A stretch of DNA of 64,000 nt from Phytophthora colocasiae (lineage: Eukaryota > Oomycota > Peronosporomycetes > Peronosporales > Peronosporaceae), in the NCBI GenBank assembly GCA_018806915.1, contig JAGKQI010000084.1, forward strand, positions 310,001-374,000, given 5' to 3'. Positions 22,197 through 33,700 of the stretch are shown here, piece after piece (position 1 is the stretch's first letter; each line of letters begins with the position of its first letter). Position numbers and translations under genes: made by a program. Below the pieces are notes generated by a model. It made no database searches. It worked only from the letters and a program-made list of their open reading frames with translations, and had not been told where the DNA came from.

Positions 22197-22631
22197 TAGT
22201 AGCGCTTGTCGGGTCAAGCTTCGCTCCATCGTCCAAGGTCGGGTCTCTCGTGGGCGGCATAGCCAGAAGCGAGTAGATCCTTGGCTATTAGCACCAGCCA
22301 ATTGCTGAGGGAAGTGCTAGGCCTAAAGGGGTCTCTTTTGGGTTGTCTTTGGGAGAGTTCGTGCCCATCACAGGTCAGGGAATCAACTTTGAAAGGTTGG
22401 TATATCTCTGCCTAGTGCACGTAACTCTTTGGTCGCTACTAGAAGCCGGGTCAGTGCTTGGAACGCTCTTAAGTGCAGCTTTTATTTCCATCGCTCCCCG
22501 GTAGCTTCCAATTTACCCTTTCTTTTGGTGTTTGGGTCGGTACAAGCCGAACCACTCCCATTTTTTCCTTCTTTTCATTGGGTTTTTGGGTTTTATTGGA
22601 TTGAGTTCGTGCTACGAAAAGTCCACTCGAA

Positions 22632-24174
22632 ATGTCATCTACACGTGGTAGATCGAGTGAGCGCGACTCTCCAAACCCGCGTCCGCGTAGAACGCCTCGA
22701 ACGACTGCCAGGACGGCTCCTGATTCACTCCAGGGCCAACCGCAGGCAACAGCCAGGACGGCACCTGATTCACACCAGGGCCAACCGCAGGCTACCGCTA
22801 GGACGGCTCCTATTCCACAGAGCCAACCGCAAGCAACGGCTAGGACGGCTCCTGATCCACAGGGCCAACCGCAAGCAACGGCTAGGACGGCTCCTGATCC
22901 ACAGGGCCAACCGCAAGCAACGGCTAGGACGGCTCCTGACCCCATGGGGCCAACCGCAAGCTACGAATACGTCGTCGGGACAAGCAGGCGCAGCATCAGA
23001 CACGATGTCGATGCAACAGCTGTTAGTTTACTTGACGCAGCAGCAACAGTCATACCAAGCCCAGATGCATACCCAGTTGCAAGCACAGATGCAGCAGGCC
23101 AACGCAAGATTCGAATATCTAGTTGCGTCCAGGGGTGAGCAAAGAAAGAAGGATCCGCCTATGTATGAAGGCAAATACGGCGAAGATATTGAGTTATGGA
23201 TCTTCGCGACCGAGCAGTATTACGCAAGCAGACGCGAGTTAATGGAGGCAGATACATCGGATTTCGTGACGATGATCTCCAGCAACTTGGGCAAGTCAGT
23301 GCTGAATTGGTATCGCGCGTTTATCGCAGAGTGTGAGGGTACGAACGTACAGCCCACATGGTCGCTCTTCAAGGGAAGACTTCGCACTCGTTTCAGGCCG
23401 AAGGACTTCGAATATGATCTTCGCGAGAGGATGTTTCGTCTCAAACCGAATGAGACCATCCATGATTACGTCTCCAAGTTTCAAGACTTGCTATCACAGA
23501 CAGAGTTGTCTATCAGCGAGTTGGAGAAGCGTTTCTTCTTTCAGAACGGTTTGCGAGAAGAGACAGCGAGGAAGATCAAGGAGGAGAGTCCTTCAACGCT
23601 GCAAGATGCCATTGAGATTGCGTCGAATTTTGAGTTTGCACACTACTCGGGAAAACCCCCAAGAGCTCCTGCGAAGGGTTCGCAAGGATCATCAAGCTCG
23701 GGGCATCGTGCGTCTAAGTCGAAGCAGAATTCAAAGAGCTCCGACAAGAAGAAAGGCAAGAGCGATGATTGGAAAAAGACAGCTACGTGCAGAAACTGTG
23801 GCAAGTTTGGCCACATTTCTCCAGATTGTACTCAGCCAAAACGTACTGAAGCCAATCGGTACATGCAGGGCGCAGTGTATGCGATCCTAGAGGCTGAAGC
23901 TCGAGCATTCAAGACGGATGACCAAGAGAGGCCCGTCACGATATTCATCGACAACGGCAGTAGCCTGAATGGCGTAACTGAGGAGTTGGTGAAGAAGCTT
24001 GAGTTGGATGTCACTGAAGGTGACATGATGCAAGTTGATCTCGGTTATGATCAAGTTGTGCATCGTCCACGTCGGACTGTAGAGATGTCTCTGCAGTTAC
24101 CAGGGTTTCAGCGACAACGGGAACATTCCAAGTCATGCCAGTTCCTGAAGGAAAGGATGTTGTTTTGGGCATGA
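22632..24174 (+). pseudogene. gag: Gypsy-B gag-protease, frameshifted
   Basis: ATG 22,632 opens 'MSSTRGRSSERDSPN', leading into about seven Thr-Ala-Arg-Thr-Ala-Pro-Asp repeats. One extra base near 22,945 (GACCCCATGGGG in place of GATCCACAGGG) shifts the frame. The gag core then follows in the other frame: Gln-rich helix, 'YGEDIELWIFATEQYY', 'SLFKGRLRTRFRPKDFEYDL', and one CCHC knuckle ('CRNCGKFGHISPDC'). The protease motif reads 'IFIDNGSSLNG' (Asp-Asn-Gly at 23,950-23,958) where Asp-Ser/Thr-Gly is expected. A shift near 24,115 separates it from pol. Confidence 0.75.
22711..22960 (+). repeat. 42-bp coding minisatellite in Gypsy-B gag
   Basis: The tandem unit encodes about 14 residues (ARTAPDPQGQPQAT). 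About six to seven units are present; the first ones are diverged, the last three nearly identical. The unit length is a multiple of three, so long open frames also appear in other phases and on the minus strand. Confidence 0.75.
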
Positions 24175-27100
24175 TGTGGCTGCGGGAGCAGAACCTGATA
24201 TCGACTGGAATACTGGACAGATTGCACCTCGCATCAAGATGGAGAACACGCAGACTGTGAAGTTGAGACTGCCGAAGACTCGTCCAGCCCCGTTGGGTGG
24301 CAGGACAACGCCGCGCCAGAGTTGCGCAGGCCCGTGAGATCTTCAATTACTATCGGCAGCATGCCCACAACGGCCAGTTTGGGCGAACGAAGATTATTTC
24401 GTCCAAACAGTTCCAGCAGATGTTGCGTAGGGACAAGGATATTGAGGCAGTGTTTGTCATCAATCCGCATGATTCGGAGAAGGCTGAACGCTTCAAGAGT
24501 CAAGGATGGGACGCTCTCAAGGATAATCCGGCGTATGAGACGCTACTGAAGTATGCGGATACGGTTTTCCGTACGGAACTTCCGAATGAGACACCGCCAG
24601 TACGGGAAGGAATTGAGCACGAGATTTTGCTCAAACCCGGTACTCAACCGATTTCGGTCAAACAATGGCGCCAAAGTCCTGATCAGAGAAAAACGATTCA
24701 GGAATGGACCAAAGAGATGGTTCAGGCTGGCATCATTCGACCGAGTACGTCAGCATTTTGTGCACCGACTTTCTGTGTGAAGAAACCAGTCGGATGGCGT
24801 ATTGTGCACGATTATCGTCTATTGAACTTGGCGACGGTTTTACCAGCTATTCCTATGCCTCGCAAGGAAGATACTTTTGATGCGATGGCCGGTAGCTATT
24901 GGTATTCGTGCATGGACTTACTTTGGGGTTATTATCAAGTGAAGTTACGAGAAGCAGATATACCTTTCACTGCTTTCTCGACCCCAGATGGTCTATTTGA
25001 ATATCTCGTCACACCCATGGGGCTCAGTGGTAGCCCAGGAACCTTTAATCGACTGCTGCAAAAGGTTTTCATGGATTTGAGTGATGTGGCGAAGATTTAC
25101 TTCGATGATATCTACGTATACACGAAGGGTGAAGATGTGAACGACCACATCGCAGCACTGGACAGGGTATTGAAGCGATGTGAAGAGCAGAAGCTCTACA
25201 TCAAACTGTCCAAATGCCAATTTTGCGTGGATGAGATTCCATGCTTAGGCGACTTCGTCGGACGCAAGGGCGTTCGTATGGACCCAGATAAGGTGAAGAT
25301 TATCGCCGAGTGGCCAGTCCCCAAGACCAAGAAGCAAATGGAGAGCTTCCTGGGGACAACGGTTTACGTTTCGAGATTTTGCAAGGATTTCGCGCAGTTT
25401 GCAGGTCCTTTGCATGAATGTATCAAGAGAAAACGTTCTCGTGATCCTATCGAACTCGATGAGAACCAATTACGCTGTTTTGACGAGCTTAAGAAGCGCT
25501 TGTCATCACCTCCGGTTCTCAGTCTTCCTGATTTCTCCAAACCTTTCGGAATTCGGATGGACGCCTCAAATTTCGCAATTGGGGGAGTCTTATTTCAAAA
25601 GGAGGGAGGGTTGGAACATCCAATAGCCCTATACGGGCAGAAAGATGAAGCCAGCAGAACTGAATTATCAGTTCGCGAACAGGAACTACTCGCTATTATG
25701 CATGCGTTGAAGACATGGCGCGTGTATCTTCTCGACAAGCCATTCCTGGTGGAAACAGATCACAAGAGCATTGAGATGATTCTCACGCAGAAGACGACGA
25801 ATCGACGCATTGCGCGGTGGTTCAACGAACTTGCGGAGTTTCAGCCTCTGTTCAAGTGGATTCCAGGAGAGACGAATGTAGTCGCAGATGCGATGTCGAG
25901 AAATCCTGAGTTCGAGCATAAGGCAGCGCAAGTGAGCCTGAAGGAACTTCTTGATACGGCTCAAAACCGTGAAATTGTGGCTACCATGGTCGAGAACAAT
26001 ATGACCGTGGCACAATCCGCAGTGAAGATGTACTCGTGGAACAAGGACTTACAAGGACTTGTCAAGAAGCTACAGCTTGGAGACAAGGTTCCGCATTACT
26101 CGCTAGATCATGGCGTGCTGTATTATCAGACGCGTGAAGATGAGAGTCCTAGATTGTACATTCCCGATGACGAAGATCTGAAGAATCGAGTCATTTGTGA
26201 GAACCACGATGCAGTTACGGCAGGCCACCCAGGGTATTACAAGACCTATGTCGCAGTACGTGAGAAGTACTATTGGCCGAAGATGATGAAGTATATCCAG
26301 CGCTATGTGAACACTTGTGAAATGTGTCAGCGCAACAAAGCGAGGCAGGTGAAGCCTCCGGGATTACTTCAACCGCTGGAGATACCACGAGGTAGATGGG
26401 TCGACATTTCAACGGATTTCATTGTGTCTCTACCTCCCAGCAAGGATGGTTTGAATGCCATCATGGTCATTGTGGATCGATTGACCAAGCGTGCAAAGTT
26501 TATTGCTACGCAGACGACAGACAGCGCAGAGGATATTGCGAATGTTTTCATGAAGAGTTATGTAAGAGATCATGGCCTTCCGAAGACGATTGTGTCTGAT
26601 CGCTGACTCCAAATTTACGTCTAAGTTTTGGCAGGCTGTTATCACTGCTATGGGAACGCAGCATAACCTGTCATCGGCATTTAGGCCGCAGACGGATGGA
26701 CAAACGGAACGTACAAACCGTTTTATCGGAGATTATCTTCGAGGTGTTATCAACCCAGCCCAGAATGATTGGGATGAGTTTCTTCATTTGGCAGAGTTCG
26801 CCTATAATCGGCGATTGCATGCTACGATTGGCATGTCACCATTTGAAGCGGATCTAGGATATATTCCATATATGCCCGACGATATCGCGGCAGATCCGGA
26901 GTTTAAGAAGTTGGAGAAAGCAGCAAAGAGTTTCTACTCCGACAGGAAGCCTTCCTCAAGGTCGCGCAAGACCGTATGAGTGAAGCACAGGAGCGCATGA
27001 AGCATTATTACGACAGGAACAGACTTGTCCAAGACTTCAAAATTGGCGACATGGTGCTACTAGATGGGAAGAATTTGGATATCCGTCATAAGGGGTACGC

Positions 27101-27458
27101 ACAGTCGAAGAAGTTAGCTCGAGGTTCATTGGACCATTCCCGGTCCAGAAGAAGGTATCTCGAGACTCGTATGAGTTGGGATTATCGAAGAACCTGAAGT
27201 TGCATCCAGTTTTCCATACATCACTGTTGAAGCCGTACCGCAAAGACCCGAAGCGCAGGCAAAAGGTGAACAAGGTTGTGTTAGCCGATGGAACTGAAGG
27301 GCAACTGGTCGAAGCCGTGATTAACCACCGTAAGTACAAGGAAGCCGCAGTACAAGGTTTGGTGGTTAGGCGAGACCAAGAAGGAGGCCACATGGGAACC
27401 TGTTGAGAATCTGAAACAGATACCTGGTCTCATCGACCTCTATTGGAAGTCCAAGTAG
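24175..27458 (+). pseudogene. pol: Gypsy-B pol (RT-RH-IN-chromodomain), frameshifted
   Basis: The main frame, 24,297-26,606, holds RT ('WYSCMDLLWGYYQVKL', YFDD at about 25,098), RNase H ('IRMDASNFAIGG') and the integrase zinc module (H in 'GHPGYYKT', 'CEMCQ'). The core begins there (D in 'STDFIV', 'IVSDR'). A frameshift near 26,604 leads to 26,572-26,979 ('QTDGQTERTNRF' with the catalytic Glu), and another leads to 26,976-27,197. A last frame from about 27,176 ends in a chromodomain-like tail ('TWEPVENLKQIPGLIDLYW') with stop at 27,456-27,458. At least three breaks make it non-functional as written. Confidence 0.8.
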
Positions 27459-27504
27459 ATAGAGAATCCTTTATAGTGGGAGGCTCTTTCTCGAAGGGAG
27501 GTCA

Positions 27505-28014
27505 TGTGACGGAATGCTGTCGATAGCACTCCGTCGGCATTGAAGTGCAAGTTGATGCACTGTAGTGCAATCTACATATCTCTACATGTACCCACTTTGT
27601 GATTGGCTAAAACTAGATTCTGGTATTATGCCATTGTGGTTTACGCCATTCAGCTGAGACATTGAGAGAGTCTCATTGGCTGAAATTCGAGAAGGTTCTC
27701 GAAGCTTGATTATGGGACGCCCAGGAGTCAAGTCAACATTGCTACGTGGAAGTTTATAGGAAAATCATTGGTAGATAGCCAAATCAGAAGATAGGAAAAG
27801 ATAGGCTCTAGGATACACTCTACTGGATTTTTGAGAGAGCTCTGTGAGCCACCAGTTAGCTTAGGACCGTAAGAGCCTTCCTCATTTCAATTCACTTTTC
27901 AATTTACCAACAACCTCTCAGTGGCCCATCAACTGGTCACGCCTCCCTGGGTCTTCGCTCCGCCGTCCAAGTCCGGCCTCCGCTTCCTCGCCCCCGCGCG
28001 CTTACTGTGTTACA
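27505..28014 (+). repeat. Gypsy-B 3' LTR (510 bp)
   Basis: No difference from the 5' LTR is visible. It is followed by CAGAA and then fam2. Confidence 0.9.
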
Positions 28015-29690
28015 CAGAATGTGAGTCAGCTGAACCAGATTCGAGAAGCAATCGAATTGTTTATTGTTCTTTCGATAGTTGATAACAAAGCGTTTACGGA
28101 GCAGTTTGCACACCTTACGCAGTCAATCGACCAAGGCGGACAGAGTTGGTATCCACAATGGAAGTTGCTCGTCATTGGATCTTCTACAGTTCAGCAAGAT
28201 ACTTGGAGGTAGATTTACGGGGCTTTCTACCCCATCATCGCAATTTCAACGGGCGATACAGACGCTGGAGTGGAATGAAAGTGGACGAAAAGGGGCAGGG
28301 AAGACACTCTTGCTTGCTCAATTATGACATGGCGATGCGTGTTCAATGGTGGTAGCATCCCAAAAATTTGATGAAGGCAACCGAATTGGAACAGACCTTC
28401 GAGGTATGTTTGACGCGAGTGCTGCAATGCTGATGCAACTCATTATTGCCCTGACAGCACCACTTTGGCAAGTATCTGGCAGCACCAGCACGTGCCTACA
28501 AGAGTAAATGTTGTCGTTACTATACAGGATTTAACGTCGCGATTTTGCCGAGATTTAGCTGCTGGGTTGGTATATACACCAATAAACTCCCTCACCATTT
28601 ACCTTGAACAAGAAGATCCAACCAGCAACGAACAGGCTGCGATCAACGCTGGAGTTCTACTGACCCGCGTCTATCAGTGGTCTTAAGTCGTCAGTCGAAA
28701 GGTGTCGATTTCGTGTTACCAGCTGTCCAAAAGCGCGTTTGCTGTGATTTGTTCGGTTGTATCGGTGGGATTTACCACAACTCCAATCAAGATCGATTTC
28801 AAGTCTGTGCGCACTGAGTCGTGGGCATGGTTAGTGTATGCTATAAGCCGTTCACCTTCTACCGACATTTCGCTAATGATATGGGATGCGCATTTGACAA
28901 AACCCGATTTACCGCGAATTGCGGGTGTATTGCGCTGTAATTATCCTCGTTCGAACGAGCCGAGAGGTTGTTTCTACGGATTAGTAGACATTGCCGAAGG
29001 AACAACAGTGTGGGGCTTGGATCTGGAAGGTTCGCCACTTATTGTGCCGAATTTGGTCCGCTGTCGGGCCTGGTTCAAGGAAGGCGATGACGTTGAAGTG
29101 GTCATTCCAGGTGTCGGTCGTTGTCGATGTCGAATTGGTGATGGCGTTGCAGTGGTTTCTCGCGATATCAAGGAGCAAACCTCGCTGGGATTAAGTGCAC
29201 TTCGAGCTTTGTATGTGTCCTTTACACCAATCGAATCCGTTTCGTTGGCCATGAGCTTGCTGGAGTTGATCGGTGGTAATTTACGTTTATTATCACAGAG
29301 GATACCTCCGGACAGCAGTGACCGTACTCTTGACCTGAGTGTTTTGTCTGCTGTATGTCCAAATCTTGAATCTCTCACGACTTACGATCTCGACGTGGTT
29401 GTCTCGATTCATAACGAGGCTCTGGTTTGTGGCCAGTTAAGATGTTGAGTATTACAGACAGTCGCAAGTTGGCAGACATCCCAGTGTGTTTACGGAACTT
29501 CAGTCTATGGATGGCGCGCGAGCTTGAGGAGCTCACAATAAACTATGACGAACAAGAGTTCGACAAAAAGGAGGTGACGGACATTATGACTCACATGGAG
29601 ATTTTCTACCTGTTATGAAGGAGAAATTGCCGATACAGTCGAAAGTTGCTATGATCAGTGCCATCGACAGTGCGCGCAACTGGAACGGAG
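28015..29690 (+). pseudogene. fam2 copy b, 3' part, truncated
   Basis: It resumes with 'NVSQLNQIREAIELFIVLSI'. Frames are broken near 28,205 and 28,330. A stop at 28,684 (TAA in place of the CAA of copy a) is shared with the inverted copy c. A good frame from about 28,702 gives 'ISCYQLSKSAFAVICSV' through the beta-rich and LRR-like regions to 29,448, where a missing base shifts it. Similarity stops at about 29,690, just before the F-box-like end, where unrelated DNA begins. Confidence 0.6.
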
Positions 29691-30280
29691 GTGCCCCCAC
29701 ATCCTTTGTGTCATACCCGCCTCCGGCTTGCTGAGCAAGCAAACCAGAGAGCTTGGGTGCAAAGGCTCTGGCTTGCTTGCTCGCAACGTCGCTGCTACCG
29801 TTGCCTTCAAGGCCAACAGCAGCAGTGACGATGCATTTAGTAGCAATGAAAATGCATATAAGAGAAAAGAAAAGCAAAAGAAACAGAAACAGAAAAAAGA
29901 AGAAAACAAAAAGACACGAGGGTAGGGATACAAAAACAAGTAGATAAGAAAAAAGCCCCTATGCTCGCCTAGGAGCACTCTTAAATATACCAACTACCCC
30001 CCACATCCTCGAGACCAACACCAAGCGACCTACACTCTCTACGACCTACATTCTCTACTACCAACACTCTACAGCCCAGGCATCACACTTTGAGTAGTGT
30101 GTGTAACGCTGAAAGGCGCTCGACTTCCACCTTCCGTGGAGCTTGATAGTAGTAGAATCCACTCCACGTGCAATTAGAGCCGAAGCCCCGCCACTACGGA
30201 GAGAGTGACATGATACACGACTGGGGTTGATGCCTGTGCCTGACGCTGCTGCTTTGGAAAATAATTAATATCTGTCGTTC
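29691..30280. other. non-coding: purine tract and unclassified DNA
   Basis: No gene is seen. 29,871-29,934 is an almost pure purine (A-rich, GAAA/CAGAAA) tract. 30,000-30,070 contains repeated CTACACTCTCTACGACC-like phrases. This stretch may be the terminal non-coding part of the DIRS-like element, but I cannot show that. Confidence 0.4.
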
Positions 30281-30281
30281 T

Positions 30282-30347
30282 AGCACTACCCACCTGTTAA
30301 GTACTTCCAGGCCCCTATCCACCTGTTGTTAGTACCGCCAACCTGTT
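30282..30347 (+). repeat. inverted repeat of the DIRS-like element, arm 1
   Basis: A 66-bp stretch with three CACCTGTT/ACCTGTT motifs pairs with 30,817-30,881 on the other strand at roughly 80% by eye; CACCTGTTGTTAGTACCGC is exact. DIRS-type elements have inverted terminal and internal complementary repeats. Confidence 0.55.
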
Positions 30348-30816
30348 ATCCTGCCAAATGCATTAGCATTCTATTTCATAGGTTACCGCCTTGAAACGAT
30401 AATCCATTGCGGTCCCGCATCATGAGGACTACTGCAATGAGAAGACTGGGGAGAGACTGCTTCGCCACTCTCCATGGTCAGGTCACACGCGCACTCACTG
30501 GGTAAAAGGAAAATATAGATGCTTTTGTTTTGCTCACAGCGTGCAGTTCACGCTCTTGAGTAGATAAGATGCTGAAGCATCCACCGTGGTGGACATATCC
30601 TTAAGAAATTTTCCTCGATTCTTGTGCTGTCGGTAGAACATAGATCAGGAACATGGACTTGATATAACCTTACAGGAGCTTCTATATGACTTAAGCGCCT
30701 CCATAGTTGAGTAAGGCCAGTCTTAGGAAGGAACGGTTTTCAATATCTGGTGAACGCTCGTCACCAACAGCTATTCATATTAACAGCAAAGCAGGGATGA
30801 ATACCTGTTGAAACGC

Positions 30817-30881
30817 AACAGGTTTGCGGTACTAACAACAGGTGATCAGTGACCAGGAGTACTGAACAGGTGAGCAGTGCT
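30817..30881 (-). repeat. inverted repeat of the DIRS-like element, arm 2
   Basis: Reverse-complement partner of 30,282-30,347. It lies just after the truncated recombinase frame. Confidence 0.55.
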
Positions 30882-30904
30882 AAAACAACAGATAATAAAT
30901 AGCC

Positions 30905-31741
30905 GCCTGCTGCTTTCAGTATCTTGGAAAGTTCTTCTGCCTTAAGCATTCGTGTTTGACTGAATGAGCATATCGGGTCTGTAGATCGTAGTTTGTTGCG
31001 CTTAGCCACATCCAGTAGCAGTGCCGCCTCGAAAACTGGGCACACCCGGGGGTGTCAGGACCGGCATAAATGCCGTGATGTTCCTTTTCCTTGTTGGTCG
31101 GTTTTGCTGGCGAGGAGTGTCACTACTGCGTGCGTAGCGTCGGAGAACGTAAGAGCGGGGTTTTCGTCAGCATTGAATACATCGACGTCGCGAACTTCCA
31201 ATGCGTATTTATGCCTGCCACGCTTGACTGCCAGGTACTCGGAACTTCTTAGGCGATAAAAGAAACCCACGAGCGCGGCCCCAAAAATGAGGCGATGGTT
31301 GGGTTGTTTGTAGTCGACTCTGTCTGCCATCCACTCGAGCATGGTGAATGAGACAGGGGTTCTTGGCCGAGGGGGAGGACTGTTTCGCCGCATTACTCCG
31401 AATGCTGTGGCATGGCTAGAGCTGATGATGGGTTCAAAACCGGCGTAGACCTTGTGATACCACTTAACGTGGCTAAGCCGGGTTTGAAAGAGTTTGGCTT
31501 GTTGTTTGAGTTTGAGGCTGACTAGCGATCGATGGCAAAAAAACAGTTGAAGAGACTGTGTGGCTGGATCCCGTTCTGGTAGCCAGGGTGAACGTCTGAG
31601 TCGGCAGCAGAACTCCGTCCATCGCTTCCACGTTCGTTCGTACTGCCGTTTCGAGGTGTCGGCAAGGGAGCGCTGTTGATGGGCGACCAGCTTCCGTCGT
31701 AGACCTTCCTCATCTTCTCTGAAACCTGTACCTGCAACCAA
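30905..31741 (-). pseudogene. tyrosine recombinase (YR), truncated
   Basis: The N-terminal SAM-like, DNA-binding part ('TSKRQYERTWKRWTEFC') and the first catalytic Arg region ('GFFYRLRSSEYLAV') are clear. After a frame break near 31,055 the sequence continues as 'DPICSFSQTRMLKAEEL' and stops being recognisable after 'ILKAAG'. The conserved His-Ser-x-Arg-Ile-Gly-Gly segment and catalytic Tyr are absent, so it cannot be an active recombinase. Confidence 0.7.
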
Positions 31742-32619
31742 TTAGCTGTTAGTTTGTTCCATTGGGTGAGTTGAGGTTCAGACCACGCTCGAGACCCCAG
31801 GTCGACCAGAAAGTTAGTAGACCCCGGGAGGTGTTCCGCGGACACCCTGTTTCCCCACTCGGCTTCCGCAGCGCCAATAATTCCGATCATCTCTTGTCCA
31901 AATGGGTTTGTACTGGACAGGTTGTTGCACCACGATACTGCCGTTGTGTTGTCGATCCAGAACCGGACATGGGTAAGTGAGAGATTGTTCACTGCTCGCC
32001 AATGCTTCCCCCAGGTAAGTATTGCTAATAGTGCACTGAGTTGTTCTCGGACGTTCATGCTGAACTTGTTTTGCTCGATTAGATGTATATCTGTGGTGTC
32101 AAACTGGAGCCGTATGAATTCGCGGCGAGATGGGCCCAAAACGCACAGGCCGATGTTGCTTGCATCCATGTAAAAGTGAACCACCGGATCAGGTAAACTG
32201 GTGAAGAATTCGAGAGGTACCCCTCGCAACCGACCATGAAGCAATATATGGGCAAACCACTCGAGATCAAGCCGTGCTTCTCTGGTAACTTCGATGGACT
32301 TGTGCCTTGTCGACCGTTTCCACAGTGTTGCCAACCTTTGGAAGAACGCTTTTGCTGGTCGGATGCACGAACATACGTGCCGAAGATGCCGAGAAGCTTC
32401 GATAGGGATGTCCTTGTAGTGAAAGTTGACGCCAATATTGCTGCTATTCGATCGTGAGCTTTCTGGATCTTTGCGACTGGCATGGAAACAGTCATAGCGG
32501 TTGAGTTCCATTCTAACCCGAGCGCGACGAGAGTCGTGGACCACTCGGTAAATTTCTTGTTGTTGATGGACCGGGGCCCCAATACCGCCACCATTGCTAA
32601 GCGGAGCGCGCTGTCGCAA
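31690..32619 (-). pseudogene. DIRS-like RNase H region
   Basis: The frame 32,619-31,522 contains an RNase H fold: 'FYMDASNIGLCV' (first Asp), 'NVREQLSALLAIL' (Glu), 'FWIDNTTAVSWC' (Asp) and a C-terminal 'GSTNFLVDLGSR' (Asp). It overlaps the RT frame upstream by a frameshift and the YR frame downstream. Confidence 0.65.
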
Positions 32620-33691
32620 GTTTCAAGTCTGTCACCAATGTCGTGTTCTACAAGTACGTGGTCGTCCACCCAGTCGTAGCAGAAGAAATGTGCGGTGTCT
32701 TTGCTGTCGGGACTGAGGGAATTTGGACTTTCACGGCGGACGAGAAACGAAATCGCTTTTCCGAAAACTCCGTAGTGTGCGGCGGAACCGGTCCACCCGA
32801 ATGGCAACGCCAAATCAATTACCACTGCGTCTTCTTCGGGGATCGAGCCTGCAAAGTACGCTCTAATGGCTTCGTGAACGTGCAGGTTTTTGTATGCTGA
32901 CTTGACATATCCTTTCATTAGTTTGATCAGTAACGATGGATTTGCTTTCTTAGGATGACGATCCTGTTTGCGATGACGCTGACCACCTCGTAGAAGAGTT
33001 TCGGAATGTCTTCTTTGTCGGACCATACATTGGTTAGCTACCTGTTGGCGACGAGAGATCGTGAATCACTCTCGCCTCAATTGCCGGATCCGTATCGGCT
33101 TTTTCGACGCACCCGAACGGACTATAGTGTAGTTTCCATCGTTCTGCTGCTTCTCTTGATACGACCAGGAACGCGCCGCTGCACTGACCATCTCGGATGC
33201 TTTTATTAGTGCATTATGCATGGCTGATGCGGACTTGTGGTTTGGTACCGGTTTGTTGTGTGGAATGCATCGACTTGGAATTCGTGTCTGACACCGACTG
33301 TTGCTGTGCTTATGAGTAGATCAAGATGTTCATACCCGTGAAGTAACCACGAGTAATGACTGCGGTTCAGGGCCTTGTTGGGGGTCGGAGATGCGGTAGT
33401 TTGACCTCGCCACAACCGTATCGTCTCAGCCAACGTGAGATTTTCTTTCTGCACAAGCAGCGACATAGCTGTTATGGTTTCGTGATCCAGTAAGAATGTT
33501 TGCTTGTTGTTCTTGATAAACGCCATAATTACAGACGTCAGAGGCTTGATGCCCGCCATTTGGAAGGCCTTACTCAACACTTGTTGACGTTCGATCTCTG
33601 TTGCCTGTAGTTGATTTACTATGATCTCGATTACTTGGCATACAGCTGCCCTCGTGCCGACACCACGAGTTTGACCTCGTGTCGACGGCAC
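32079..33691 (-). pseudogene. DIRS-like reverse transcriptase, frameshifted
   Basis: The RT begins in the frame 33,691-33,206 ('ALNRSHYSWLLHGYEHLDLL'), continues through the gap where 'RVIHDLSSPTGS' is readable near 33,050, then runs in 33,026-32,079. The palm motif reads 'CYDWVDDHVLVEHD' (V-D-D-H is typical of DIRS/Ngaro). 'DLALPFGWTGSAAHYGVF' matches the preceding motif. A stop and frameshift near 33,030 break it. Confidence 0.65.
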
Positions 33692-33700
33692 TCTTAAACT

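Larger units (their letters stand above)
21687..28014 (+). mobile_element. Gypsy-B: complete chromodomain Ty3/gypsy LTR retrotransposon
   Basis: This 6328-bp element has two 510-bp LTRs (TGTGACGG...TGTTACA) that look identical by eye and is flanked by CAGAA. Order: LTR, gag with a minisatellite and a CCHC knuckle, protease, RT, RNase H, integrase, chromodomain, a purine-rich stretch (GAAGGGAGGTCA) and the 3' LTR. It is related to Gypsy-A at the protein level (YFDD RT, 'CVKKPVGWRIVHDY' in both) but not in its LTRs. Single-base frameshifts interrupt gag and pol. Confidence 0.9.

Noticed and set aside
22469..22945. Long minus-strand Ala/Val/Gly-rich frame opposite Gypsy-B gag
   Set aside because: It is an echo of the 42-bp repeat, whose length is a multiple of three. 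It has no domain and lies antisense to a recognised gag.
29728..29947. Lys/Gln-rich frames over the purine tract
   Set aside because: Low-complexity A/G-rich DNA gives open frames in several phases; nothing supports coding.
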